NCBI GenBank assembly: GCA_001784175.1 | Contig: MFPR01000041.1 | Location: 57,449-121,448, forward strand | DNA length: 64,000 nt | Source of the DNA: Candidatus Lindowbacteria bacterium RIFCSPLOWO2_12_FULL_62_27 | GTDB taxonomy: Bacteria > Lindowbacteria > 2-12-FULL-62-27 | Reading direction: 5' to 3' | Shown here: piece by piece, positions 39,701 through 48,931 of the stretch | Numbering within the stretch: the stretch's first letter is position 1 | Layout of the letters: each line of letters starts with the position of its first letter | Notes under the pieces: generated by a model | Told to the model about the DNA's origin: nothing | What the model saw: the letters and a program-made list of their open reading frames with translations, nothing else | Databases searched by the model: none | Translations under genes and position numbers: made by a program

Positions 39701-42700
39701 CCGACATGACGTTCATCAAGCCGATCCCGCTCAAGCTCGACGCGACGATCGCAAACGGCGCGGTGACGAATTTCAAACTCATCGTGACCCCGCCCGCGGA
39801 TTTTCCAAGCGCGGTCCTGAATGCCATGAAGATTCCGGGGAACCTGTCGCTGTCTCTCGACGACGTGAAGTGGGCGCTTGACGAAATTCTGAAAAATATC
39901 AAAATGGGCGAGATCACCATCTCCGCGCCCGACTTCAACGCCAAGGTCGCCGACATCGGCCTGAAATTCAGCGTCGACCTGCCGAGCTGGAAATATGATT
40001 TCGATTTCAAGGCGCCGGGAGTCAATCTGAAGAATCTCGACAAATTCTACGTCGATTTCGGCAACTATGTCGTCCCGGTTCTGGTCGCGAACTTCGACAA
40101 AATCACGGCGGGATTGATCTTCAAGGGCATCGCGGGCAAGTGGCCGCTGGGCGATGTTGACCTTGGCATCGCGTCGGCGAACCTCGAGGCCGAAGGTGAC
40201 CCGACTAAGGGCTACACCCTCACGGGCAAGATCACGGTCGTGGAAGCGGGCGATTTCACCATCAACGGATTCTGGAGCCCGTCCACGCCGCTCGATCCGA
40301 TCAACTTCAAAGCGGACAACCTCTTCAAGACCGCCATGGACAAGCGTCTCGACCAGCTTGTTCCGAAGGACTGGATCAAACTCGACGAGAAGATCAACAT
40401 CAAAGTCGGCCTTTCGGAATCGTGGGTCAACAAATTGCAGCGCGGCGGCAGAGCGGACGCGAAGACGCCGGCGGCCGGCGGGGACAAATTTACCCTTGAG
40501 GTGTCGATGCCGCTCAAGATGATACTTGATCCGAAAAAACCGCCGTTCAATATGACTGCGTCGTACCAGCCGCTGAACGACGTCATCTCGCTCTCGCTCG
40601 ACGACGGCCAGGTTTGGGAAAAGCCGCTCGATATTCTGCCCGTCAGATTCGACAAACTCGCGCTCGGGGCCGACCCGTCCCTCACCACGCTCACCGTGAA
40701 CACGTCCGGCAAACTGGATTTTCTCGTGCCGTGCGACGTTGTTCTCGTGATGGAGACGAAAAAAGGCGCCGCCCCGAGTTACACGGTCAACCTGAAACCC
40801 GCGGCGGGCACGAACATCGTCAAGGCGATTCTCGACGGCAGAGTTCCGCCCGCAAGTCTCGCGCTGGTTAACGGCCTTCTGCCGAACACCGTGGTCGAGG
40901 AAATCAGCGTCGCCATGGACGCGACAAAATCAAAGCCGGATATCCGGCTGAAGTTCACGATGTCGAAGGAGTCGCTCTCCCAGACGTTCGATATTCTGGT
41001 GAAGGAAGCAGACATGAGCAATTCGGGCGACTTCTCCGCCAAGGCGGCGCCGCAAATTCTCGATCAGCTTTCCGGCGGCACAATCGGCGCGGCCACGACG
41101 GAACTGTTGGACAAACTCGGATTGAGCGGCGACTGGACGATCATCGATCTCAACATCGCGAGCCAGCTGATCCTGAAAGTGAACGTCAAGGGGTCGCCCG
41201 CGAAGGGCTACGACATCACGTCGGACATCAAACCGCTCGTCTTCGACCAGTTCAAACTGACGGGCCGATGGGACCCGGCGAAACCGGCCGACCCGGTTAC
41301 GCTCACCGCGGACAAAAATGTTTTCAAACCGGTCTTCGACAAGACCATCGGCAAACAACTTCCCACAGGCTGGATGGTATTGAAGGACGAACTCTTTGTG
41401 GTCATCACGTTCCCGTCGGCCATCACGGACGCGCTCACATCCGGCGGGTCGGCCGGCGCCGGCGCGACAACCGGCGCGGACGGTATCGACATGGAAATCG
41501 GGTTCCCGATGGAACTGAAGATCGATCCGACGAAAGAAAAGAGGCTTGACATGATCGGAAGTGTTCTGCCGATGAAATCGCAGGCGCAGTTGGCTCTCGC
41601 CGCTGGACAGGTCTGGGACAAGCCGTTTGGATTCGTGCCCGCGACATTCAATACGTTTACGGCCGCGTCGGATCCGAGTTTCACGCAGATCACGATCCAT
41701 GGCGAAGGCACATCGGACTTCCTCGAGGGCGAGAAAATCGACTTCAAAATCGACATCGTGTCCGTCCAGGGACAGAAACCCACACTGGAAATCAATGCGA
41801 CGCCCACGCCGGGCATGGCCAAGGCGATGATGAAGAAGGCGAATATTCCGGCCTCTTTGCAGGACTGCATCGCGACGATCGAGTTGAACAAGATCGACAT
41901 GTCCGCGGATTTTTCGAGTGTCATCAACGGCGTGGTTCCGTACTGCAAGCTCTCGTTCACGTTGAATCATCCGCTTGCGGGGAGGCTGAACATTGATGTC
42001 GGACTGCCGGCCGGCGATATGAAAGATCCGGCGGGATTCGCGAAGACAGTCGCGGAGAACGTGGTCAGTCAGCTTGAAAATATCGTGTCGCAGGTCGTCG
42101 GAAACGTCAGCAAAAAACTCGAGAACGCCGCGAAGGATCCCGTCGGCACCGCCAAAGATCTCGCCAACACCGCCGGCAACACAGCGCAGGACATCGCCGC
42201 GTCAACAAAGGATTTCTTCAAGGATCCGGGCCGGAACACGGTGGATCTCGCCAAAAATGCCGCGAAGATGGCCGAAGATCTCGGCAAGCAGGTCGTGTCC
42301 AATGTAACCGCCAAGCTCGAAAAAATCGCCGAAGATCCGATCGGCGCCGCCATCGAGGCCGCGCAGGCCGCTTACGACGCGGCGGTGAGCGTCGCCAACA
42401 GCATCGCGGACTTCTTTTCGGATATCGGCAGTGCGATCGTAGACTTCTTCGGCGGCGGGGACGACGGCCCCAGCGACGAGGAGATCGCCGCGCAGGAGGC
42501 GGCGGACAAAGCGAAGGCGGATGCGCAGAAAAAATTGAATGATTTGTACATAGAACAGATGAACAAGCGGATTGCGGAAATACTTCGCAACGCCGACTTC
42601 GAAAATTGCAAGAAAGCCATCGCCGCCGCGACAACCATGCAGGAGGCCGAGAAGATCGCGTACAACGACTTCCAGCCGGCCTATTCGCATCTGTTGAACT

Positions 42701-45700
42701 CGGACAAGACTCAATTGTACGAAGAGGTCAAGAAGAAGGCGATGTCCATCGCGCCGCCGCCATCCGAGTCGATGGCCTGGTGGCGGAACAAGATGTCCGA
42801 CGCCGAAATCTGGTGGCTCGACGACGGGATCAAATTCATCGACGGCAAGGAATTTCCGAACAACACATGGTTCTCGAATGTCTCCGGCCTCTCGGCGGCG
42901 GACAAGGCCGCGCTGAAGAGCGAGATGAAAGCGAAACAGCCAGCCAAGCTTCTGAAGTGGCAGACGAAGTATATTCGCGATTATCGCGAGGGCATGGACT
43001 GGGCCTTCACGATTCAGGATGTGCTGAATCAGATTGAGTGGATCAACAATGACATCATGAACCGCCTCAACCAGGACCAGGTCGCCGATCTGAAAAAATA
43101 TGCGGATGCCGCGATCGCAAGGGTCAACGCCGCATGGCTGGAAAAGTTCACGGACCAGATAAACGGCGCGAGCACTGAATATCGGCTGTATGAGGTGCAG
43201 TCCGATATGGAGATCAGCTACAACCTGACGGCGCCGCAAAAGGCGGTCTTGAAGAAAAAAATTGCCGCGCTCCTGCCCAACATCAAGACACAGGGGCCGA
43301 TCAACGCGATGAGGAATATGGAGAAACGGATCGCGGAGGAAATGAATTTCGCAGTCCTCAAAGGGCTTGACGAGCGTCTGACTGCGGGCCCGTTGGAAAT
43401 GCCGTTCGCCGCGAATTCCGTGGAAGACGTTATAACGCAGATTAAATTGAGCCACGATGATGCGCTTGACGCGGATTTGAGCGTATTGTCCGACGATTCA
43501 AAGGAAATCCTGGGCGGGCTGATCCGGCAACGCATATACAGTCTGCGCGGAATACACGACGCCGTGGTGAATGTGCAACTGAAGCGCATATCTAATATGA
43601 TGCTTGGCTCCGAAATTGAACTCCTGAGCTACCAAATAGACGGCCGCGCCGCCCCCGATCTCTCTTATTTGGGCGATGACAACAAAAAGAAATTGCGGGA
43701 TGAAATCCAAAAGCGATTTAATCAGGCGCCTATCCGTCAGAAGGCGTTTGATGAGATGTATCTGGCAATCGATAATGCGGCGACTTGGGCGGATCTTACA
43801 AAACTCCAGGACGCTCTCTCCGGAAAGAGCGTTGAGGGCTTGCCGGTTATTTTGAACCTGACCGAACTCGACATCGAGCGGCTGACCGAGAGGGTCACGG
43901 AAAAGCTGGACGTCATCAATACTGAACTGAAGAAGTTCCGCGCGGGAATCGCCGCCGCGACCACGAACGCCGATATCAAGTCATGGAAAGGAAAGATTGA
44001 TGAAAACAAATCGCTGGCCGCCGACCAGAAGAAGGCGCTGAAAGACGAGGCCGACGCGAAATTCGCGGAACTAGCCGCGAAGGAATTAAAAAGCATGCAG
44101 GACGGCATCACCGCCGCGACGACAAGCGCCGATATCAGCACGTGGGAATGGTCGATCGACAACAGCGACTTGCTCACCGCCGACCAGAAAAAGACGTTGA
44201 AATCGCAGTCCAAAGCGAAGCGCATTCCGCTCCTCATCTCCTACCCTTTCGATCAGACGATGGACATCGCCAACCTCAACCGGTGGAAAGGCATGCTCAA
44301 CGGCACGGCCATCGACCGGTATCCGGTCACGCTGGATTATCTGAAAGAGCCCGAGGTCACGATGATCAAGGAAAACATTCTCTCGCTGACTGCGGATCAG
44401 AAGGCCGGCTACCTGAAGACAATCGAAGAGCGCCTGGTCATCGCGAACAAGGAGCGTGAAGAATACGTGGCCGCCGCCAAGGCCAAGACCGCCAGCCTGA
44501 CGAAGTACGCAGAATTGGTCGAGCACAAAGATCATATCAAAACGTCTTCGGGTCTACCGGATGACATCAAGGCGACGCTGACGGGCGAAGTGGACGTGAA
44601 AATCCAGTCGCTCTTCGGCGCGGAACTCGACGGGTATATGGCCACGTTCCGTAGCGCCCTCGTGGATGCCGACGGTATGTCCTCCGAGAAGCGCACGTTG
44701 CGGCTGAAAGCTATCGAAGACTATCTCAATGGCTATTATGCGTCTCTCACCGGGCTTCCGAACATAAAGTTCATGACCGCGGACCAGATCGCGATGATGA
44801 AGAAGGAAGTCGCGCTGGCGAAAAATCCCCCGAGCGCCACGGACCGCGCGGCCGTGGTCAAAAAATACACCGACGCCATCGCGGCGGCAAAGGATGAAGC
44901 GGCCATCAAAACCCTGAAGGCGCAGATCGAGTCGGACTCGACGCTCTTATGGTCCGACAAATATCCTCTGATCGGGTCGATCAACGCGAAAACGGTCATG
45001 AAGCTGACCATGCCGGAGAACGTCAAGGTCGGCAAGGAGATCAGGCTGAACATTTCCGGCGGCTGGGCGCCGTTTAAGTACGAACTCGAACGCAATAGGT
45101 CCGGAGCCTCCTTCGTCGGCGACGTCTACAAGACCGGATCGTTTGCGACGGCCATGAATGAAATGGGAAATATCATTGTCGTCACCGACGCGACCGGACA
45201 GACCCAGAAAGCGAATGTCCGCACCATCGCGGGCATTACCGTCAGCCCGTCGGGAAAAACCAGCGTGATGGCGGGGGGCAGTATCACGTTTACCGCTCCC
45301 GGCGGCGTCGGAACTCCCAGTTTTTCCCTGGACCCGAACAATTCGAATGGTTTCATCAATGAACAGACGGGCGTCTATACCGCGGGCACAGGAAAATCGA
45401 ATGTGGAGGATGGGATCAAGGCTCGCGACTTCGACTTCAACTCCGATGTCGTCACGGTGTTTGTTTATCCCAAGCCGACGGCGCAAGTCAGCGACGATCG
45501 CGCAAAAACGTTCCGGGACCGGCTGGCCGCCGCGAATTCGGTCGAGGCCGCTGAATTGGTGAAGACGGAACTCAACGCGGATACTCTGCTGACGCAGGAG
45601 AAGAAGGCCGAGTTGATCAAGGAGGCCGATGCCCGGGCAAGTCTTCCCGATCTGAAGGAAAAGGCGCAGAAAGAGGCGCTCGCGAACTTCCCGAAAAAAC

Positions 45701-47388
45701 TTAAGGATTGGATCGCCACGGAATCGAGCGCGGATCGCCTTGATGTGGTCGGCCGATATATTTTTAACTACATTCAGTATCCCACCCCCGCGCCGTCCGG
45801 CATGGATTGGCTGATCGACGGGCTCAAGTACTATTCGGACGCGGAATTGAGCGATTTGTCCAAGGAATGCTCTCTGCCGGGATCGATCAAGACCATCCGC
45901 GGATGGTTGGAGGATCCGATGACGTCGACAGAAACGGTACGGTGGAGAATCAAAGGATTCAATTATTCGGATGCGAAGAAGGAGAAACTCCTCCTCGAGG
46001 TCGACGCGTGGGTCGCCACGGTGGATACATCGACCAAGGCCGCGTATGACGCGAAGGCCAAGGCGGCGAAAGAGGCCGAACAAGCGGCGATGGATGCCAA
46101 GATCGCCGACGTGACCGCCAAATCGGAGATGCGCATTTCGATCACGTCCCTGTATCAGAGCATATTGTACCGGGCGCCCACGGCGATGGAATTGGCAAAC
46201 AACGAAGGATATTTTGCTTCTTTCGGTCTCGCCGATATCGCCAACAGTCTATTGACGTCGGACGGATTCAAGAATCTATCCGCCGCCGAAAAAATTAAAT
46301 CCCTGTACCGATTCATTCTGCGGAGAGACGCCGATGCGGACGGAACGGCGTACTACGGCGCGTCGGGCAAGTCGACCGCTGAAATCGCCAAGGCTCTGTA
46401 TGAAAGCGATGAACACAAAAAACTCGCGGAGGATAAAAAGACGCTTATCAAAGATGTGCTTACAAAGTACGGAGTCAATTTGAGCGCATCTTCCGCGGCA
46501 ACGACAACTGCAATGACAACCGCTACAAGTTACACCCCGTCCGCAACGAACCTTGCCAAAGGCAAATCCGCGTCCGGCAGTGCGGCCTGCGGGACGAGCG
46601 AAGGCCCTGAAAAGGCGGTCAACGGAACGTCGAGCGGCGGCAATTCCGACAAATGGTGTTCGCTCGCTGATCAAAAATATCTGGATGTCGATCTGGGCGC
46701 GTCCTATTCCATCACCGAATTTGTCGTCGCGCACGCGGGCGCGGGCAGCGAGGATGCGTCGTTCAACACGAAAGACTTCTCCTTCTCGGTCAGCGCGGAC
46801 AAGACGACGTGGACGGACATTTTGACGGTGAGCGGAAACACAAGCAACGTAACGAAACACGCGGTTCAGGGCACAGGACAATATGTCCGGTTGAACATCA
46901 AGACGCCGACCCAGACAACGGACAAAGCCGCGCGAATTTATGAGTTCGAAGTCAACGGCACGATTGTCCCGGCTGTGTCCAACCTCGCCAAAGGAAAAAC
47001 AGCGACCGGCAGCGCCAGTTGCGCCTCGTCCGAAGGGCCCGAAAAGGCGGTCAACGGGAGCAAATCGGATAAATGGTGTTCGAAGGCGGATCAGAAATTT
47101 CTCGAGGTCGACCTCGGCGCGCCGTACTCCATCACGGAGTTTGTCGTCGCGCACGCGGCCGAGGGCGGAGAGGGCTCGTCGTACAACACAAAAGATTTTA
47201 AAATCTCGGTCAGCGCGGACAAATCGTCTTGGACCGAGAGTGTCAACGTGAGCGGAAACACCAGCAATCTCACGAAACATGCGGTTACGAACACGACGGG
47301 CCAGTATGTTAAATTGACCATCACGACGCCGACCCAGACGGCGGACCCGGCCGCGCGCATTTACGAGTTTGAGGTGATCGGACGATGA
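36775..47388 (+). CDS. Giant secreted repeat protein (3537 residues) with five ~331-residue repeats, DUF4214 and two discoidin domains
   Basis: GTG start, signal peptide (ALLFLLLIAFPALA). Residues ~129-1776: five tandem repeats of ~331 residues, each opening with G-K/D-W and containing LEAEGDP-KGY and FNLTA motifs; I know no family for them. Residues ~1777-1915: amphipathic apolipoprotein-like helices (NVSKKLENAAKDPVGTAKD). Residues ~1915-2740: degenerate ~50-residue helical repeats (AATTSADISTWEWSID, LTADQKKTLK). Residues ~2742-2899: two Ig-like modules also seen in the ubiquitin-domain protein. More helices, then a DUF4214 domain (~3121-3232, LYQSILYRAPTAMELANNEG) and two F5/8 type C (discoidin) domains (~3259-3396 and 3403-3537). 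Likely an extracellular adhesin or fibre. Coupled to neighbours on both sides. Confidence 0.85.
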   Translation: MNRSRKRIRANRAPALLFLLLIAFPALAADITGRALVPLKDGSQAYVFLLNNYDRTRDGEIYVIVTSGGTRTAYKPQENILDAPAQKGSWGVKLRGDVQISMVEVVLYGNPPAPVSAPVLALPPALAGKWTLSDRMAGALTLKLEAEGDAAKGYTLTGKASVKDAGEFAVTGTWNPAKPSAPLIIETSNVFKQLLEGLLGQSYPADAFSLGEKITAIINLPTEWTAQLKKGIKSQDDLKAFSAGQVAVGIAVPFTLKIDPTKPAFNLMARINPVAKTVSLSLGAGQKWDKPFDFLPVSFDQIALTTDFKFESLNAKAAGNIEFFGLIPVDLDMITLKGMKPDLKLTIKPDVNILIGALGKLEIPVELKDIFLPVLNKLEFGTFNLGGLGDLGISGKLPSLKMDFKIKTLHFDRTFNLDMPEFSFRKPALFIAELGKIVLPELKANFDIILADLAFDGLIGKWTLADLSIDVGSIKVTAEGDPMAGYDLACAITVKDVGTMNAVGKWSPAAPLAPVTFHVDNIFKSAFEGLLGGAYPSEAFSLDEKIDVTVGLDPNWVEQLKKGSKGATTIKTGTYTLVAKMPFKLKLDPMKPMFNLTATIDAVAKTVAVGLDEGQKWDQPFDFLPVTFDKIDLTSDFKFESLNAKAAGNIEFFGAIPASLDMITLKGMKPDLKLTIKPDVNILIGALGKLDIPIELKDIFIPLLDKFEFGAFELGGIGDLGISGKLPSLKMDFKLKLPNFEHTFKLDMPEFNFRKPDLFTAELGKIVLPVLQANLPDITMGLALELATGKWPLVDLNIDLVKLKLDAEGDPTKGFTLDGVITVKDLGDFKVNGLWGKDDPSKVVFDVDNAAQSVLDATIGKAVPKDWFKMGDKITVTATLDKEWSDQLTKGAKAANPFDKGNFTVDISFPLTLKFDPTKDAFKLTAHIDPQAKTATIGLDAGQTWSDPFGYLPVTFTQIDMASDVKFSKIAMTSTADMTFIKPIPLKLDATIANGAVTNFKLIVTPPADFPSAVLNAMKIPGNLSLSLDDVKWALDEILKNIKMGEITISAPDFNAKVADIGLKFSVDLPSWKYDFDFKAPGVNLKNLDKFYVDFGNYVVPVLVANFDKITAGLIFKGIAGKWPLGDVDLGIASANLEAEGDPTKGYTLTGKITVVEAGDFTINGFWSPSTPLDPINFKADNLFKTAMDKRLDQLVPKDWIKLDEKINIKVGLSESWVNKLQRGGRADAKTPAAGGDKFTLEVSMPLKMILDPKKPPFNMTASYQPLNDVISLSLDDGQVWEKPLDILPVRFDKLALGADPSLTTLTVNTSGKLDFLVPCDVVLVMETKKGAAPSYTVNLKPAAGTNIVKAILDGRVPPASLALVNGLLPNTVVEEISVAMDATKSKPDIRLKFTMSKESLSQTFDILVKEADMSNSGDFSAKAAPQILDQLSGGTIGAATTELLDKLGLSGDWTIIDLNIASQLILKVNVKGSPAKGYDITSDIKPLVFDQFKLTGRWDPAKPADPVTLTADKNVFKPVFDKTIGKQLPTGWMVLKDELFVVITFPSAITDALTSGGSAGAGATTGADGIDMEIGFPMELKIDPTKEKRLDMIGSVLPMKSQAQLALAAGQVWDKPFGFVPATFNTFTAASDPSFTQITIHGEGTSDFLEGEKIDFKIDIVSVQGQKPTLEINATPTPGMAKAMMKKANIPASLQDCIATIELNKIDMSADFSSVINGVVPYCKLSFTLNHPLAGRLNIDVGLPAGDMKDPAGFAKTVAENVVSQLENIVSQVVGNVSKKLENAAKDPVGTAKDLANTAGNTAQDIAASTKDFFKDPGRNTVDLAKNAAKMAEDLGKQVVSNVTAKLEKIAEDPIGAAIEAAQAAYDAAVSVANSIADFFSDIGSAIVDFFGGGDDGPSDEEIAAQEAADKAKADAQKKLNDLYIEQMNKRIAEILRNADFENCKKAIAAATTMQEAEKIAYNDFQPAYSHLLNSDKTQLYEEVKKKAMSIAPPPSESMAWWRNKMSDAEIWWLDDGIKFIDGKEFPNNTWFSNVSGLSAADKAALKSEMKAKQPAKLLKWQTKYIRDYREGMDWAFTIQDVLNQIEWINNDIMNRLNQDQVADLKKYADAAIARVNAAWLEKFTDQINGASTEYRLYEVQSDMEISYNLTAPQKAVLKKKIAALLPNIKTQGPINAMRNMEKRIAEEMNFAVLKGLDERLTAGPLEMPFAANSVEDVITQIKLSHDDALDADLSVLSDDSKEILGGLIRQRIYSLRGIHDAVVNVQLKRISNMMLGSEIELLSYQIDGRAAPDLSYLGDDNKKKLRDEIQKRFNQAPIRQKAFDEMYLAIDNAATWADLTKLQDALSGKSVEGLPVILNLTELDIERLTERVTEKLDVINTELKKFRAGIAAATTNADIKSWKGKIDENKSLAADQKKALKDEADAKFAELAAKELKSMQDGITAATTSADISTWEWSIDNSDLLTADQKKTLKSQSKAKRIPLLISYPFDQTMDIANLNRWKGMLNGTAIDRYPVTLDYLKEPEVTMIKENILSLTADQKAGYLKTIEERLVIANKEREEYVAAAKAKTASLTKYAELVEHKDHIKTSSGLPDDIKATLTGEVDVKIQSLFGAELDGYMATFRSALVDADGMSSEKRTLRLKAIEDYLNGYYASLTGLPNIKFMTADQIAMMKKEVALAKNPPSATDRAAVVKKYTDAIAAAKDEAAIKTLKAQIESDSTLLWSDKYPLIGSINAKTVMKLTMPENVKVGKEIRLNISGGWAPFKYELERNRSGASFVGDVYKTGSFATAMNEMGNIIVVTDATGQTQKANVRTIAGITVSPSGKTSVMAGGSITFTAPGGVGTPSFSLDPNNSNGFINEQTGVYTAGTGKSNVEDGIKARDFDFNSDVVTVFVYPKPTAQVSDDRAKTFRDRLAAANSVEAAELVKTELNADTLLTQEKKAELIKEADARASLPDLKEKAQKEALANFPKKLKDWIATESSADRLDVVGRYIFNYIQYPTPAPSGMDWLIDGLKYYSDAELSDLSKECSLPGSIKTIRGWLEDPMTSTETVRWRIKGFNYSDAKKEKLLLEVDAWVATVDTSTKAAYDAKAKAAKEAEQAAMDAKIADVTAKSEMRISITSLYQSILYRAPTAMELANNEGYFASFGLADIANSLLTSDGFKNLSAAEKIKSLYRFILRRDADADGTAYYGASGKSTAEIAKALYESDEHKKLAEDKKTLIKDVLTKYGVNLSASSAATTTAMTTATSYTPSATNLAKGKSASGSAACGTSEGPEKAVNGTSSGGNSDKWCSLADQKYLDVDLGASYSITEFVVAHAGAGSEDASFNTKDFSFSVSADKTTWTDILTVSGNTSNVTKHAVQGTGQYVRLNIKTPTQTTDKAARIYEFEVNGTIVPAVSNLAKGKTATGSASCASSEGPEKAVNGSKSDKWCSKADQKFLEVDLGAPYSITEFVVAHAAEGGEGSSYNTKDFKISVSADKSSWTESVNVSGNTSNLTKHAVTNTTGQYVKLTITTPTQTADPAARIYEFEVIGR
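37159..42100 (+). repeat. Five tandem ~993-base coding repeats
   Basis: Units begin at 37159, 38152, 39139, 40135 and 41128, giving spacings of 993, 987, 996 and 993 bases. Units 1 and 2 are the most alike at the DNA level: both encode SLNAKAAGNIEFFG and TLKGMKPDLKLTIKPDVN with few base changes, so their duplication is the most recent. Units 3 to 5 have diverged further. Confidence 0.85.
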
Positions 47389-48320
47389 GGCGCCGGATTC
47401 TCGTCGCGGCCGTCGCGCTTATGGTGCCGTATTCCGCGTGGGCGGGATCGCGCGCCAAAGACGCCGCAACCCCTTTCGGCGGGAACAAGAACCCCACGAA
47501 GGCGGATGTTGTGCGCGTCGTCGGCGACGCGACGCGCAAGACGGCGGCGGGGATGACGGACAAACTGGCCGGCGACTACAGCGCCTTTCTCGTGGGGGCG
47601 GCGAACGTGATGGATGACAGAAGAATCGTCAAGCCCGCCTATCGCGACGTGTTTCTCTCCACGCAAAAAGATACGGTGATCAACGCGATGCTGAATTCCT
47701 ACGACACCTTCGCCGCCGCCACGCTGTCGGCGTGGATGAAAAAGGCGCCGGGACTTCGGTGGACGGTTTCCACCGCGCTCCAATCGGAACGCGACCGCCT
47801 CGTGGACTTTTTCCTTCAGGAACCCGAGTTGATCATCCGAGTTGCGCGTTCCGTCCAGTCCTCGCGCGCAAAAGCGGGACTCCATCCGGATTCAGTGCCG
47901 GACGTCATCCGAACGAAAGTGGATGAAGCCGCCGCGGCGGACACGCAGGAGAACTTCACGCGCCTGCTCTACCGCGCCGCCGCGCTCGGCGACACGGAAG
48001 TTGGGCGGGCGATCCGCGGGCGAGTCCGGAGACTTGCGACGGACCTGACGGACGGCCTGACGGCCGCCTACGTCAAATTCCGCGTGGAGTTCGACGCGAC
48101 GCTGACCGAAAACAAAATCACCGACACCGCCGTGCGCGGTTCACTGTTTCGCCCGAAAAGGGCCGACGTTCTCGCCGCGCTGATGAAACAATACGACGCC
48201 TTCGCCGCCAAAACCCAATCCGCCTTCAAAGCCGCCGGCCCGGCCGTCCGGAGCGCGGTCGCGGACGAGCTTGCCGCCACGCGCGAGAAGTTCAACGCGA
48301 CGTTCAAGGCCGAACAATGA
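47385..48320 (+). CDS. Secreted helical protein, paralogue A
   Basis: 311 residues with a signal peptide (ILVAAVALMVPYSAWA). The mature protein is predicted all-helical and contains two copies of a ~55-residue unit: DKLAGDYSAFLVGAANVMDD to DTFAAATLSAWMKKAPG, and VKFRVEFDATLTENKITD to DAFAAKTQSAFKAAG. No family recognised. A diverged paralogue with the same two-unit plan is encoded at 48928, with an ORF6N gene between them. ATG at 47385 overlaps the giant-protein stop by 4 bases (ATGA), so its synthesis is tied to the giant protein; a chaperone, linker or cap role for that protein is a guess. Confidence 0.72.
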   Translation: MRRRILVAAVALMVPYSAWAGSRAKDAATPFGGNKNPTKADVVRVVGDATRKTAAGMTDKLAGDYSAFLVGAANVMDDRRIVKPAYRDVFLSTQKDTVINAMLNSYDTFAAATLSAWMKKAPGLRWTVSTALQSERDRLVDFFLQEPELIIRVARSVQSSRAKAGLHPDSVPDVIRTKVDEAAAADTQENFTRLLYRAAALGDTEVGRAIRGRVRRLATDLTDGLTAAYVKFRVEFDATLTENKITDTAVRGSLFRPKRADVLAALMKQYDAFAAKTQSAFKAAGPAVRSAVADELAATREKFNATFKAEQ

Positions 48321-48931
48321 AATATTCTCGAAAAGTCCCAACGGAAAAATCCATGATCATGCGCCCTGTCACCGCTGAGATCGAGCGGCGGATTTTTACG
48401 ATTCGCGGGCGGAGGGTGATGCTGGACGCCGATCTGGCGAAAGTGTATGGGGTGACCACGGCCAGATTGAACGAGCAGGTGAAGCGGAATCCCGATCGAT
48501 TCCCGCCGGATTTGGTGTTCCAAATCACGCGCCGGGAGTGGGCTGTTTTGATATCGCAATTTGCGACATCAAAGATCCGCGGCGGCCGCAGAAAACTTCC
48601 TTATGTGTTCACAAAAGATGGAGCGGTGATGATCGCAACTGTCCTCAAGAGTCCACGTGCAGCCATGGTCACACTGCAGGTTGTACGGGCTTTTAATCGC
48701 ATGCAGGCCATTTTGGATACGCATGCGGACATCGGCATCAAGATACGAGAACTCGAAAAGACCATCAGCCGGAAGTTCCGAAAACATGAAAAGTCCATCG
48801 AGATTATTTTTGGCGCGCTGAATCAATTGATGAACCCGCCCCAAACGCCCGTCGTCGGGTTTGTCGTTGACGGGGGCGACAAAGACAATTCCTCTCTTGG
48901 ACGAAGAGACCGGAGGCGAAAATCCAAATGA
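48317..48931 (+). CDS. ORF6N-domain protein
   Basis: 204 residues. Residues ~20-105 are an ORF6N domain as found in phage anti-repressor-like and mobile orphan genes: RRIFTIRGRRVMLDADLAKV, VKRNPDRFPPDLVF, LPYVFTKDGAVMIATVL. A helical middle (IKIRELEKTISRKFRKHEKS) and a basic tail (GRRDRRRKSK) follow. Predicted cytoplasmic and DNA-binding, unlike its exported neighbours. It sits exactly between two paralogous secreted-protein genes and overlaps each by 4 bases (ATGA on both sides), so it looks like a mobile gene that landed between them yet is now translationally coupled. Base composition is more AT-rich than its neighbours. Confidence 0.87.
   Translation: MKYSRKVPTEKSMIMRPVTAEIERRIFTIRGRRVMLDADLAKVYGVTTARLNEQVKRNPDRFPPDLVFQITRREWAVLISQFATSKIRGGRRKLPYVFTKDGAVMIATVLKSPRAAMVTLQVVRAFNRMQAILDTHADIGIKIRELEKTISRKFRKHEKSIEIIFGALNQLMNPPQTPVVGFVVDGGDKDNSSLGRRDRRRKSK

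Noticed and set aside
36775-42100. CRISPR or satellite array reading of the regular repeats
   Set aside because: The ~993-base units are coding, diverged mainly at third positions, and lack spacers; they are protein domain repeats.
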